From the NCBI GenBank assembly GCA_003024175.1, contig MDYQ01000391.1, positions 1 to 44,085 on the forward strand: a stretch of 44,085 bases of DNA. The letters are read 5' to 3'. The translations under genes were made by a program, and so were the position numbers. Position 1 is the stretch's first letter; the number at the start of each line of letters is the position of its first letter. The notes beneath the pieces were generated by a model, which was given only the letters and a program-made list of their open reading frames with translations, ran no database searches and was not told where the DNA came from. Positions 27,773 to 43,100 of this stretch are shown piece by piece. Source of the stretch: Planoprotostelium fungivorum (taxonomy: Eukaryota > Evosea > Variosea > Cavosteliida > Cavosteliaceae).

Positions 27773-28178
27773 ATGGGATGTCGTTTTACCCATAGTGGCC
27801 AATGGTTTACTTACAGAAGTGTAAAAAGTGTAAATTACCATTGCGGTACTATGGGATGTCGTTTTACCCATAGTGGCCAATGGTTTACTTACAGAAGTGT
27901 AAAAAGTGTAAATTACCATTACAGTACTATGGGATATCGTTTTCCCCATAGTGGCCAATGGTTTACTTACAGAAGTGTAAAAAGTGTAAATTACCATTAC
28001 AGTACTATGGGATATCGTTTTACCCATAGTGGCCAATGGTTTACTTACAGAAGTGTAAAAAGTGTAAATTACCATTACAGTACTATGGGATATCGTTTTG
28101 TCCATAGTGGCCAGTGGTTTACTTACAGAAGTGTAAAAAGTGTAAATTACCATTGCGGTACTATGGGATGTCGTTTTA
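27773..28178. repeat. 78-bp tandem repeat block C, five copies plus a partial
   Basis: Units start at 27773, 27851, 27929, 28007 and 28085, and a 16-bp partial begins at 28163. Several variants are shared between copies, as in ordinary tandem repeats: TTACCATTGCGGTACT against TTACCATTACAGTACT, and ATGTCG against ATATCG. The last 32 bp (28147-28178) are identical to the first 32 bp of block B (26597-26628). One frame on each strand is open throughout, which follows from the period being divisible by 3. Confidence 0.92.
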
Positions 28179-28179
28179 N
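28179..28179. other. Single N at a repeat-family switch
   Basis: An uncalled base lies where a 78-bp unit stops after 16 bp and the 417-bp satellite resumes at offset 263. It is probably a contig join. Confidence 0.9.
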
Positions 28180-31100
28180 TATTATGATATGAAAAGCATA
28201 AATCAAAACAATGCGGAGCTTGACCCTCGAAAAAAACCGTTTGTACCAAAGGGGGGACCATGCTAGATTTCAAAATCGAAAGTCTAAACCTTAAGCCACC
28301 CCCCTCGATTTCGGCAAAGTGTGAAGAAATCCACTCGATCGACCGTATCATCACTATGAACAATGATGAGACTGTCTAGTCACTTTCGGGACGTTCAGCA
28401 CATTGCAACGCACGTTTTGATATACAAAACAGTATCATACAGTGAAGTGGTCGTGCTGTGGATTTAAAATACCGCAAAAACATGTATTTCGACAATATCT
28501 CTTCGCGCACACGCAAACACACGTTGCAAAAATCATATCAATGTACTTTAGAATATTCTGCATTGATTGATGTATCATACACGGTAGTACAAGCAATATT
28601 ATGATATGAAAAGCATAAATCAAAACAATGCGGAGCTTGACCCTCGAAAAAAACCGTTTGTACCAAAGGGGGGACCATGCTAGATTTCAAAATCGAAAGT
28701 CTAAACCTTAAGCCACCCCCCTCGATTTCGGCAAAGTGTGAAGAAATCCACTCGATCGACCGTATCATCACTATGAACAATGATGAGACTGTCTAGTCAC
28801 TTTCGGGACGTTCAGCACATTGCAACGCACGTTTTGATATACAAAACAGTATCATACAGTGAAGTGGTCGTGCCGTGGATTTAAAATACCGCAAAAACAT
28901 GTATTTCGACAATATCTCTTCGCGCACACGCAAACACACGTTGCAAAAATCATATCAATGTACTTTAGAATATTCTGCATCGATTGATGTATCATACACG
29001 GTAGTACAAGCAATATTATGATATGAAAAGCATAAATCAAAACAATGCGGAGCTTGACCCTCGAAAAAAACCGTTTGTACCAAAGGGGGGACCATGCTAG
29101 ATTTCAAAATCGAAAGTCTAAACCTTAAGCCACCCCCCTCGATTTCGGCAAAGTGTGAAGAAATCCACTCGATCGACCGTATCATCACTATGAACAATGA
29201 TGAGACTGTCTAGTCACTTTCGGGACGTTCAGCACATTGCAACGCACGTTTTGATATACAAAACAGTATCATACAGTGAAGTGGTCGTGCTGTGGATTTA
29301 AAATACTGCAAAAACATGTATTTCGACAATATCTCTTCGCGCACACGCAAACACACGTTGCAAAAATCATATCAATGTACTTTAGAATATTCTGCATCGA
29401 TTGATGTATCATACACGGTAGTACAAGCAATATTATGATATGAAAAGCATAAATCAAAACAATGCGGAGCTTGACCCTCGAAAAAAACCGTTTGTACCAA
29501 AGGGGGGACCATGCTAGATTTCAAAATCGAAAGTCTAAACCTTAAGCCACCCCCCTCGATTTCGGCAAAGTGTGAAGAAATCCACTCAATCGACCGTATC
29601 ATCACTATGAACAATGATGAGACTGTCTAGTCACTTTCGGGACGTTCAGCACATTGCAGCGCACGTTTTGATATACAAAACAGTATCATACAGTGAAGTG
29701 GTCGTGCTGTGGATTTAAAATACCGCAAAAACATGTATTTCGACAATATCTCTTCGCGCACACGCAAACACACGTTGCAAAAATCATATCAATGTACTTT
29801 AGAATATTCTGCATCGATTGATGTATCATACACGGTAGTACAAGCAATATTATGATATGAAAAGCATAAATCAAAACAATGCGGAGCTTGACCCTCGAAA
29901 AAAACCGTTTGTACCAAAGGGGGGGCCATGCTAGATTTCAAAATCGAAAGTCTAAACCTTAAGCCACCCCCCTCGATTTCGGCAAAGTGTGAAGAAATCC
30001 ACTCGATCGACCGTATCATCACTATGAACAATGATGAGACTGTCTAGTCACTTTCGGGACGTTCAGCACATTGCAACGCACGTTTTGATATACAAAACAG
30101 TATCATACAGTGAAGTGGTCGTGCTGTGGATTTAAAATACCGCAAAAACATGTATTTCGACAATATCTCTTCGCGCACACGCAAACACACGTTGCAAAAA
30201 TCATATCAATGTACTTTAGAATATTCTGCATCGATTGATGTATCATACACGGTAGTACAAGCAATATTATGATATGAAAAGCATAAATCAAAACAATGCG
30301 GAGCTTGACCCTAGAAAAAAACCGTTTGTACCAAAGGGGGGACCATGCTAGATTTCAAAATCGAAAGTCTAAACCTTAAGCCACCCCCCTCGATTTCGGC
30401 AAAGTGTGAAGAAATCCACTCGATCGACCGTATCATCACTATGAACAATGATGAGACTGTCTAGTCACTTTCGGGACGTTCAGCACATTGCAACGCACGT
30501 TTTGATATACAAAACAGTATCATACAGTGAAGTGGTCGTGCTGTGGATTTAAAATACCGCAAAAACATGTATTTCGACAATATCTCTTCGCGCACACGCA
30601 AACACACGTTGCAAAAATCATATCAATGTACTTTAGAATATTCTGCATCGTTTGATGTATCATACACGGTAGTACAAGCAATATTATGATATGAAAAGCA
30701 TAAATCAAAACAATGCGGAGCTTGACCCTCGAAAAAAACCGTTTGTACCAAAGGGGGGACCATGCTAGATTTCAAAATCGAAAGTCTAAACCTTAAGCCA
30801 CCCCCCTCGATTTCGGCAAAGTGTGAAGAAATCCACTCGATCGACCGTATCATCACTATGAACAATGATGAGACTGTCTAGTCACTTTCGGGACGTTCAG
30901 CACATTGCAACGCACGTTTTGATATACAAAACAGTATCATACAGTGAAGTGGTCGTGCTGTGGATTTAAAATACCGCAAAAACATGTATTTCGACAATAT
31001 CTCTTCGCGCACACGCAAACACACGTTGCAAAAATCATATCGATGTACTTTAGAATATTCTGCATCGATTGATGTATCATACACGGTAGTACAAGCAATA

Positions 31101-34100
31101 TTATGATATGAAAAGCATAAATCAAAACAATGCGGAGCTTGACCCTCGAAAAAAACCGTTTGTACCAAAGGGGGGACCATGCTAGATTTCAAAATCGAAA
31201 GTCTAAACCTTAAGCCACCCCCCTCGATTTCGGCAAAGTGTGAAGAAATCCACTCGATCGACCGTATCATCACTATGAACAATGATGAGACTGTCTAGTC
31301 ACTTTCGGGACGTTCAGCACATTGCAACGCACGTTTTGATGTACAAAACAGTATCATACAGTGAAGTGGTCGTGCTGTGGATTTAAAATACCGCAAAAAC
31401 ATGTATTTCGACAATATCTCTTCGCGCACACGCAAACACACGTTGCAAAAATCATATCAATGTACTTTAGAATATTCTGCATCGATTGATGTATCATACA
31501 CGGTAGTACAAGCAATATTATGATATGAAAAGCATAAATCAAAACAATGCGGAGCTTGACCCTCGAAAAAAACCGTTTGTACCAAAGGGGGGACCATGCT
31601 AGATTTCAAAATCGAAAGTCTAAACCTTAAGCCACCCCCCTCGATTTCGGCAAAGTGTGAAGAAATCGACTCGATCGACCGTATCATCACTATGAACAAT
31701 GATGAGACTGTCTAGTCACTTTCGGGACGTTCAGCACATCGCAACGCACGTTTTGATATACAAAACAGTATCATACAGTGAAGTGGTCGTGCTGTGGATT
31801 TAAAATACCGCAAAAACATGTATTTCGACAATATCTCTTCGCGCACACGCAAACACACGTTGCAAAAATCATATCAATGTACTTTAGAATATTCTGCATC
31901 GATTGATGTATCATACACGGTAGTACAAGCAATATTATGATATGAAAAGCATAAATCAAAACAATGCGGAGCTTGACCCTCGAAAAAAACCGTTTGTACC
32001 AAAGGAGGGACCATGCTAGATTTCAAAATCGAAAGTCTAAACCTTAAGCCACCCCCCTCGATTTCGGCAAAGTGTGAAGAAATCCACTCGATCGACCGTA
32101 TCATCACTATGAACAATGATGAGACTGTCTAGTCACTTTCGGGACGTTCAGCACATTGCAACGCACGTTTTGATATACAAAACAGTATCATACAGTGAAG
32201 TGGTCGTGCTGTGGATTTAAAATACCGCAAAAACATGTATTTCGACAATATCTCTTCGCGCACACGCAAACACACGTTGCAAAAATCATATCAATGTACT
32301 TTAGAATATTCTGCATCGAATGATGTATCATACACGGTAGTACAAGCAATATTATGATATGAAAAGCATAAATCAAAACAATGCGGAGCTTGACCCTCGA
32401 AAAAAACCGTTTGTACCAAAGGGGGGACCATGCTAGATTTCAAAATCGAAAGTCTAAACCTTAAGCCACCCCCCTCGATTTCGGCAAAGTGTGAAGAAAT
32501 CCACTCGATCGACCGTATCATCACTATGAACAATGATGAGACTGTCTAGTCACTTTCGGGACGTTCAGCACATTGCAACGCACGTTTTGATATACAAAAC
32601 AGTATCATACAGTGAAGTGGGCGTGCTGTGGATTTAAAATACCGCAAAAACATGTATTTCGACAATATCTCTTCGCGCACACGCAAACACACGTTGCAAA
32701 AATCATATCAATGTACTTTAGAATATTCTGCATCGATTGATGTATCATACACGGTAGTACAAGCAATATTATGATATGAAAAGCATAAATCAAAACAATG
32801 CGGAGCTTGACCCTCGAAAAAAACCGTTTGTACCAAAGGGGGGACCATGCTAGATTTCAAAATCGAAAGTCTAAACCTTAAGCCACCCCCCTCGATTTCG
32901 GCAAAGTGTGAAGAAATCCACTCGATCGACCGTATCATCACTATGAACAATGATGAGACTGTCTAGTCACTTCCGGGACGTTCAGCACATTGCAACGCAC
33001 GTTTTGATATACAAAACAGTATCATACAGTGAAGTGGTCGTGCTGTGGATTTAAAATACCGCAAAAACATGTATTTCGACAATATCTCTTCGCGCACACG
33101 CAAACACACGTTGCAAAAATCATATCAATGTACTTTAGAATATTCTGCATCGATTGATGTATCATACACGGTAGTACAAGCAATATTATGATATGAAAAG
33201 CATAAATCAAAACAATGCGGAGCTTGACCCTCGAAAAAAACCGTTTGTACCAAAGGGGGGACCATGCTAGATTTCAAAATCGAAAGTCTAAACCTTAAGC
33301 CACCCCCCTCGATTTCGGCAAAGTGTGAAGAAATCCACTCGATCGACCGTATCATCACTATGAACAATGATGAGACTGTCTAGTCACTTTCGGGACATTC
33401 AGCACATTGCAACGCACGTTTTGATATACAAAACAGTATCATACAGTGAAGTGGTCGTGCTGTGGATTTAAAATACCGCAAAAACATGTATTTCGACAAT
33501 ATCTCTTCGCGCACACGCAAACACACGTTGCAAAAATCATATCAATGTACTTTAGAATATTCTGCATCGATTGATGTATCATACACGGTAGTACAAGCAA
33601 TATTATGATATGAAAAGCATAAATCAAAACAATGCGGAGCTTGACCCTCGAAAAAAACCGTTTGTACCAAAGGGTGGACCATGCTAGATTTCAAAATCGA
33701 AAGTCTAAACCTTAAGCCACCCCCCTCGATTTCGGCAAAGTGTGAAGAAATCCACTCGATCGACCGTATCATCACTATGAACAATGATGAGACTGTCTAG
33801 TCACTTTCGGGACGTTCAGCACATTGCAACGCACGTTTTGATATACAAAACAGTATCATACAGTGAAGTGGTCGTGCTGTGGATTTAAAATACCGCAAAA
33901 ACATGTATTTCGACAATATCTCTTCGCGCACACGCAAACACACGTTGCAAAAATCATATCAATGTACTTTAGAATATTCTGCATCGATTGATGTATCATA
34001 CACGGTAGTACAAGCAATATTATGATATGAAAAGCATAAATCAAAACAATGCGGAGCTTGACCCTCGAAAAAAACCGTTTGTACCAAAGGGGGGACCATG

Positions 34101-37100
34101 CTAGATTTCAAAATCGAAAGTCTAACCCTTAAGCCACCCCCCTCGATTTCGGCAAAGTGTGAAGAAATCCACTCGATCGACCGTATCATCACTATGAACA
34201 ATGATGAGACTGTCTAGTCACTTTCGGGACGTTCAGCACATTGCAACGCACGTTTTGATATACAAAACAGTATCATACAGTGAAGTGGTCGTGCTGTGGA
34301 TTTAAAATACCGCAAAAACATGTATTTCGACAATATCTCTTCGCGCACACGCAAACACACGTTGCAAAAATCATATCAATGTACTTTAGAATATTCTGCA
34401 TCGATTGATGTATCATACACGGTAGTACAAGCAATATTATGATATGAAAAGCATAAATCAAAACAATGCGGAGCTTGACCCTCGAAAAAAACCGTTTGTA
34501 CCAAAGGGGGGACCATGCTAGATTCCAAAATCGAAAGTCTAAACCTTAAGCCACCCCCCTCGATTTCGGCAAAGTGTGAAGAAATCCACTCGATCGACCG
34601 TATCATCACTATGAACAATGATGAGACTGTCTAGTCACTTTCGGGACGTTCAGCACATTGCAACGCACGTTTTGATATACAAAACAGTATCATACAGTGA
34701 AGTGGTCGTGCTGTGGATTTAAAATACCGCAAAAACATGTATTTCGACAATATCTCTTCGCGCACACGCAAACACACGTTGCAAAAATCATATCAATGTA
34801 CTTTAGAATATTCTGCATCGATTGATGTATCATACACGGTAGTACAAGCAATATTATGATATGAAAAGCATAAATCAAAACAATGCGGAGCTTGACCCTC
34901 GAAAAAAACCGTTTGTACCAAAGGGGGGACCATGCTAGATTTCAAAATCGAAAGTCTAAACCTTAAGCCTCCCCCCTCGATTTCGGCAAAGTGTGAAGAA
35001 ATCCACTCGATCGACCGTATCATCACTATGAACAATGATGAGACTGTCTAGTCACTTTCGGGACGTTCAGCACATTGCAACGCACGTTTTGATATACAAA
35101 ACAGTATCATACAGTGAAGTGGTCGTGCTGTGGATTTAAAATACCGCAAAAACATGTATTTCGACAATATCTCTTCGCGCACACGCAAACACACGTTGCA
35201 AAAATCATATCAATGTACTTTAGAATATTCTGCATCGATTGATGTATCATACACGGTAGTACAAGCAATATTATGATATGAAAAGCATAAATCAAAACAA
35301 TGCGGAGCTTGACCCTCGAAAAAAACCGTTTGTACCAAAGGGGGGACCATGCTAGATTTCAAAATCGAAAGTCTAAACCTTAAGCCACCCCCCTCGATTT
35401 CTGCAAAGTGTGAAGAAATCCACTCGATCGACCGTATCATCACTATGAACAATGATGAGACTGTCTAGTCACTTTCGGGACGTTCAGCACATTGCAACGC
35501 ACGTTTTGATATACAAAACAGTATCATACAGTGAAGTGGTCGTGCTGTGGATTTAAAATACCGCAAAAACATGTATTTCGACAATATCTCTTCGCGCACA
35601 CGCAAACACACGTTGCAAAAATCATATCAATGTACTTTAGAATATTCTGCATCGATTGATGTATCATACACGGTAGTACAAGCAATATTATGATATGAAA
35701 AGCATAAATCAAAACAATGCGGAGCTTGACCCTCAAAAAAAACCGTTTGTACCAAAGGGGGGACCATGCTAGATTTCAAAATCGAAAGTCTAAACCTTAA
35801 GCCACCCCCCTCGATTTCGGCAAAGTGTGAAGAAATCCACTCGATCGACCGTATCATCACTATGAACAATGATGAGACTGTCTAGTCACTTTCGGGACGT
35901 TCAGCACATTGCAACGCACGTTTTTATATACAAAACAGTATCATACAGTGAAGTGGTCGTGCTGTGGATTTAAAATACCGCAAAAACATGTATTTCGACA
36001 ATATCTCTTCGCGCACACGCAAACACACGTTGCAAAAATCATATCAATGTACTTTAGAATATTCTGCATCGATTGATGTATCATACACGGTAGTACAAGC
36101 AATATTATGATATGAAAAGCATAAATCAAAACAATGCGGAGCTTGACCCTCGAAAAAAACCGTTTGTACCAAAGGGGGGACCATGCTAGATTTCAAAAAC
36201 GAAAGTCTAAACCTTAAGCCACCCCCCTCGATTTCGGCAAAGTGTGAAGAAATCCACTCGATCGACCGTATCATCACTATGAACAATGATGAGACTGTCT
36301 AGTCACTTTCGGGACGTTCAGCACATTGCAACGCACGTTTTGATATACAAAACAGTATCATACAGTGAAGTGGTCGTGCTGTGGATTTAAAATACCGCAA
36401 AAACATGTATTTCGACAATATCTCTTCGCGCACACGCAAACACACGTTGCAAAAATCATATCAATGTACTTTAGAATATTCTGCATCGATTGATGTATCA
36501 TACACGGTAGTACAAGCAATATTATGATATGAAAAGCATAAATCAAAACAATGCGGAGCTTGACCCTCGAAAAAAACCGTTTGTACCAAAGGGGGGACCA
36601 TGCTAGATTTCAAAATCGAAAGTCTAAACCTTAAGCCACCCCCCTCGATTTCGGCAAAGTGTGAAGATATCCACTCGATCGACCGTATCATCACTATGAA
36701 CAATGATGAGACTGTCTAGTCACTTTCGGGACGTTCAGCACATTGCAACGCACGTTTTGATATACAAAACAGTATCATACAGTGAAGTGGTCGTGCTGTG
36801 GATTTAAAATACCGCAAAAACATGTATTTCGACAATATCTCTTCGCGCACACGCAAACACACGTTGCAAAAATCATATCAATGTACTTTAGAATATTCTG
36901 CATCGACTGATGTATCATACACGGTAGTACAAGCAATATTATGATATGAAAAGCATAAATCAAAACAATGCGGAGCTTGACCCTCGAAAAAAACCGTTTG
37001 TACCAAAGGGGGGACCATGCTAGATTTCAAAATCGAAAGTCTAAACCTTAAGCCACCCCCCTCGATTTCGGCAAAGTGTGAAAAAATCCACTCGATCGAC

Positions 37101-40100
37101 CGTATCATCACTATGAACAATGATGAGACTGTCTAGTCACTTTCGGGACGTTCAGCACATTGCAACGCACGTTTTGATATACAAAACAGTATCATACAGT
37201 GAAGTGGTCGTGCTGTGGATTTAAAATACCGCAAAAACATGTATTTCGACAATATCTCTTCGCGCACACGCAAACACACGTTGCAAAAATCATATCAATG
37301 TACTTTAGAATATTCTGCATCGATTGATGTATCATACACGGTAGTACAAGCAATATTATGATATGAAAAGCATAAATCAAAACAATGCGGAGCTTGACCC
37401 TCGAAAAAAACCGTTTGTACCAAAGGGGGGACCATGCTAGATTTCAAAATCGAAAGTCTAAACCTTAAGCCACCCCCCTCGATTTCGGCAAAGTGTGAAG
37501 AAATCCACTCGATCGACCGTATCATCACTATGAACAATGATGAGACTGTCTAGTCACTTTCGGGACGTTCAACACATTGCAACGCACGTTTTGATATACA
37601 AAACAGTATCATACAGTGAAGTGGTCGTGCTGTGGATTTAAAATACCGCAAAAACATGTATTTCGACAATATCTCTTCGCGCACACGCAAACACACGTTG
37701 CAAAAATCATATCAATGTACTTTAGAATATTCTGCATCGATTGATGTATCATACACGGTAGTACAAGCAATATTATGATATGAAAAGCATAAATCAAAAC
37801 AATGCGGAGCTTGACCCTCGAAGAAAACCGTTTGTACCAAAGGGGGGACCATGCTAGATTTCAAAATCGAAAGTCTAAACCTTAAGCCACCCCCCTCGAT
37901 TTCGGCAAAGTGTGAAGAAATCCACTCGATCGACCGTATCATCACTATGAACAATGATGAGACTGTCTAGTCACTTTCGGGACGTTCAGCACATTGCAAC
38001 GCACGTTTTGATATACAAAACAGTATCATACAGTGAAGTGGTCGTGCTGTGGATTTAAAATACCGCAAAAACATGTATTTCGACAATATCTCTTCACGCA
38101 CACGCAAACACACGTTGCAAAAATCATATCAATGTACTTTAGAATATTCTGCATCGATTGATGTATCATACACGGTAGTACAAGCAATATTATGATATGA
38201 AAAGCATAAATCAAAACAATGCGGAGCTTGACCCTCGAAAAAAACCGTTTGTACCAAAGGGGGGACCATGCTAGATTTCAAAATCGAAAGTCTAAACCTT
38301 AAGCCACCCCCCTCGATTTCGGCAAAGTGTGAAGAAATCCACTCGATCGACCGTATCATCACTATGAACAATGATGAGACTGTCTAGTCACTTTCGGGAC
38401 GTTCAGCACATTGCAACGCACGTTTTGATATACAAAACAGTATCATACAGTGAAGTGGTCATGCTGTGGATTTAAAATACCGCAAAAACATGTATTTCGA
38501 CAATATCTCTTCGCGCACACGCAAACACACGTTGCAAAAATCATATCAATGTACTTTAGAATATTCTGCATCGATTGATGTATCATACACGGTAGTACAA
38601 GCAATATTATGATATGAAAAGCATAAATCAAAACAATGCGGAGCTTGACCCTCGAAAAAAACCGTTTGTACCAAAGGGGGGACCATGCTAGAGTTCAAAA
38701 TCGAAAGTCTAAACCTTAAGCCACCCCCCTCGATTTCGGCAAAGTGTGAAGAAATCCACTCGATCGACCGTATCATCACTATGAACAATGATGAGACTGT
38801 CTAGTCACTTTCGGGACGTTCAGCACATTGCAACGCACGTTTTGATATACAAAACAGTATCATACAGTGAAGTGGTCGTGCTGTGGATTTAAAATACCGC
38901 AAAAACATGTATTTCGACAATATCTCTTCGCGCACACGCAAACACACGTTGCAAAAATCATATCAATGTACTTTAGAATATTCTGCATCGATTGATGTAT
39001 CATACACGGTAGTACAAGCAATATTATGATATGAAAAGCATAAATCAAAACAATGCGGAGCTTGACCCTCGAAAAAAACCGTTTGTACCAAAGGGGGGAC
39101 CATGCTAGATTTCAAAATCGAAAGGCTAAACCTTAAGCCACCCCCCTCGATTTCGGCAAAGTGTGAAGAAATCCACTCGATCGACCGTATCATCACTATG
39201 AACAATGATGAGACTGTCTAGTCACTTTCGGGACGTTCAGCACATTGCAACGCACGTTTTGATATACAAAACAGTATCATACAGTGAAGTGGTCGTGCTG
39301 TGGATTTAAAATACCGCAAAAACATGTATTTCGACAATATCTCTTCGCGCACACGCAAACACACGTTGCAAAAATCATATCAATGTACTTTAGAATATTC
39401 TGCATCGATTGATGTATCATAAACGGTAGTACAAGCAATATTATGATATGAAAAGCATAAATCAAAACAATGCGGAGCTTGACCCTCGAAAAAAACCGTT
39501 TGTACCAAAGGGGGGACCATGCTAGATTGCAAAATCGAAAGTCTAAACCTTAAGCCACCCCCCTCGATTTCGGCAAAGTGTGAAGAAATCCACTCGATCG
39601 ACCGTATCATCACTATGAACAATGATGAGACTGTCTAGTCACTTTCGGGACGTTCAGCACATTGCAACGCACGTTTTGATATACAAAACAGTATCATACA
39701 GTGAAGTGGTCGTGCTGTGGATTTAAAATACCGCAAAAACATGTATTTCGACAATATCTCTTCGCGCACACGCAAACACACGTTGCAAAAATCATATCAA
39801 TGTACTTTAGAATATTCTGCATCGATTGATGTATCATACACGGTATTACAAGCAATATTATGATATGAAAAGCATAAATCAAAACAATGCGGAGCTTGAC
39901 CCTCGAAAAAAACCGTTTGTACCAAAGGGGGGACCATGCTAGATTTCAAAATCGAAAGTCTAAACCTTAAGCCACCCCCCTCGATTTCGGCAAAGTGTGA
40001 AGAAATCCACTCGATCGACCGTATCATCACTATGAACAATGATGAGACTGTCTAGTCACTTTCGGGACGTTCAGCACATTGCAACGCACGTTTTGATATA

Positions 40101-43100
40101 CAAAACAGTATCATACAGTGAAGTGGTCGTGCTGTGGATTTAAAATACCGCAAGAACATGTATTTCGACAATATCTCTTCGCGCACACGCAAACACACGT
40201 TGCAAAAATCATATCAATGTACTTTAGAATATTCTGCATCGATTGATGTATCATACACGGTAGTACAAGCAATATTATGATATGAAAAGCATAAATCAAA
40301 ACAATGCGGAGCTTGACCCTCGAAAAAAACCGTTTGTACCAAAGGGGGGACCATGCTAGATTTCAAAATCGAAAGTCTAAACCTTAAGCCACCCCCCTCG
40401 ATTTCGGCAAAGTGTGAAGAAATCCACTCGATCGACCGTATCATCACTATGAACAATGATGAGACTGTCTAGTCACTTTCGGGACGTTCAGCACATTACA
40501 ACGCACGTTTTGATATACAAAACAGTATCATACAGTGAAGTGGTCGTGCTGTGGATTTAAAATACCGCAAAAACATGTATTTCGACAATATCTCTTCGCG
40601 CACACGCAAACACACGTTGCAAAAATCATATCAATGTACTTTAGAATATTCTGCATCGATTGATGTATCATACACGGTAGTACAAGCAATATTATGATAT
40701 GAAAAGCATAAATCAAAACAATGCGGAGCTTGACCCTCGAAAAAAAACGTTTGTACCAAAGGGGGGACCATGCTAGATTTCAAAATCGAAAGTCTAAACC
40801 TTAAGCCACCCCCCTCGATTTCGGCAAAGTGTGAAGAAATCCACTCGATCGACCGTATCATCACTATGAACAATGATGAGACTGTCTAGTCACTTTCGGG
40901 ACGTTCAGCACATTGCAACGCACGTTTTGATATACAAAACAGTATCATACAGTGAAGTGGTCGTGCTGTGGATTTAAAATACCGCAAAAACATGTATTTC
41001 GACAATATCTCTTCGCGCACACGCAAACACACGTTGCAAAAATCATATCAATGTACTTTAGAATATTCTGCATCGATTGATGTATCATACACGGTAGTAC
41101 AAGCAATATTATGATATGAAAAGCATAAATCAAAACAATGCGGAGCTTGACCCTCGAAAAAAACCGTTTGTACCAAAGGGGGAACCATGCTAGATTTCAA
41201 AATCGAAAGTCTAAACCTTAAGCCACCCCCCTCGATTTCGGCAAAGTGTGAAGAAATCCACTCGATCGACCGTATCATCACTATGAACAATGATGAGACT
41301 GTCTAGTCACTTTCGGGACGTTCAGCACATTGCAACGCACGTTTTGATATACAAAACAGTATCATACAGTGAAGTGGTCGTGCTGTGGATTTAAAATACC
41401 GCAAAAACATGTATTTCGACAATATCTCTTCGCGCACACGCAAACACACGTTGCAAAAATCATATCAACGTACTTTAGAATATTCTGCATCGATTGATGT
41501 ATCATACACGGTAGTACAAGCAATATTATGATATGAAAAGCATAAATCAAAACAATGCGGAGCTTGACCCTCGAAAAAAACCGTTTGTACCAAAGGGGGG
41601 ACCATGCTAGATTTCAAAATCGAAAGTCTAAACCTTAAGCCACCCCCCTCGATTTCGGCAAAGTGTGAAGAAATCCACTCGATCGACCGTATCATCACTA
41701 TGAACAATGATGAGACTGTCTAGTCACTTTCGGGACGTTCAGCACATTGCAACGCACGTTTTGATATACAAAACAGTATCATACAGTGAAGTGGTCGTGC
41801 TGTGGATTTAAAATACCGCAAAAACATGTATTTCGACAATATCTCTTCGCGCACACGCAAACACACGTTGCAAAAATCATATCAATGTACTTTAGAATAT
41901 TCTGCATCGATTGATATATCATACACGGTAGTACAAGCAATATTATGATATGAAAAGCATAAATCAAAACAATGCGGAGCTTGACCCTCGAAAAAAACCG
42001 TTTGTACCAAAGGGGGGACCATGCTAGATTTCAAAATCGAAAGTCTAAACCTTAAGCCACCCCCCTCGATTTCGGCAAAGTGTGAAGAAATCCACTCGAT
42101 CGACCGTATCATCACTATGAACAATGATGAGACTGTCTAGTCACTTTCGGGACGTTCAGCACATTGCAACGCACTTTTTGATATACAAAACAGTATCATA
42201 CAGTGAAGTGGTCGTGCTGTGGATTTAAAATACCGCAAAAACATGTATTTCGACAATATCTCTTCGCGCACACGCAAACACACGTTGCAAAAATCATATC
42301 AATGTACTTTAGAATATTCTGCATCGATTGATGTATCATACACGGTAGTACAAGCAATATTATGATATGAAAAGCATAAATCAAAACAATGCGGAGCTTG
42401 ACCCTCGAAAAAAACCGTTTGTACCAAAGGGGGGACCATGCTAGATTTCAAAATCGAAAGTCTAAACCTTAAGCCACCCCCCTCGATTTCGGCAAAGTGT
42501 GAAGAAATCCACTCGATCGACCGTATCATCACTATGAACAATGATGAGACTGTCTAGTCACTTTCGGGACGTTCAGCACATTGCAACGCACGTTTTGACA
42601 TACAAAACAGTATCATACAGTGAAGTGGTCGTGCTGTGGATTTAAAATACCGCAAAAACATGTATTTCGACAATATCTCTTCGCGCACACGCAAACACAC
42701 GTTGCAAAAATCATATCAATGTACTTTAGAATATTCTGCATCGATTGATGTATCATACACGGTAGTACAAGCAATATTATGATATGAAAAGCATAAATCA
42801 AAACAATGCGGAGCTTGACCCTCGAAAAAAACCGTTTGTACCAAAGGGGGGACCATGCTAGATTTCAAAATCGAAAGTCTAAACCTTAAGCCACCCCCCT
42901 CGATTTCGTCAAAGTGTGAAGAAATCCACTCGATCGACCGTATCATCACTATGAACAATGATGAGACTGTCTAGTCACTTTCGGGACGTTCAGCACATTG
43001 CAACGCACGTTTTGATATACAAAACAGTATCATACAGTGAAGTGGTCGTGCTGTGGATTTAAAATACCGCAAAAACATGTATTTCGACAATATCTCTTCG

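Noticed and set aside
27656-28363. Long frames on both strands crossing the N positions, joining satellite and 78-bp repeat
   Set aside because: They span uncalled bases at doubtful joins and combine two unrelated repeat families, so they have no biological standing.
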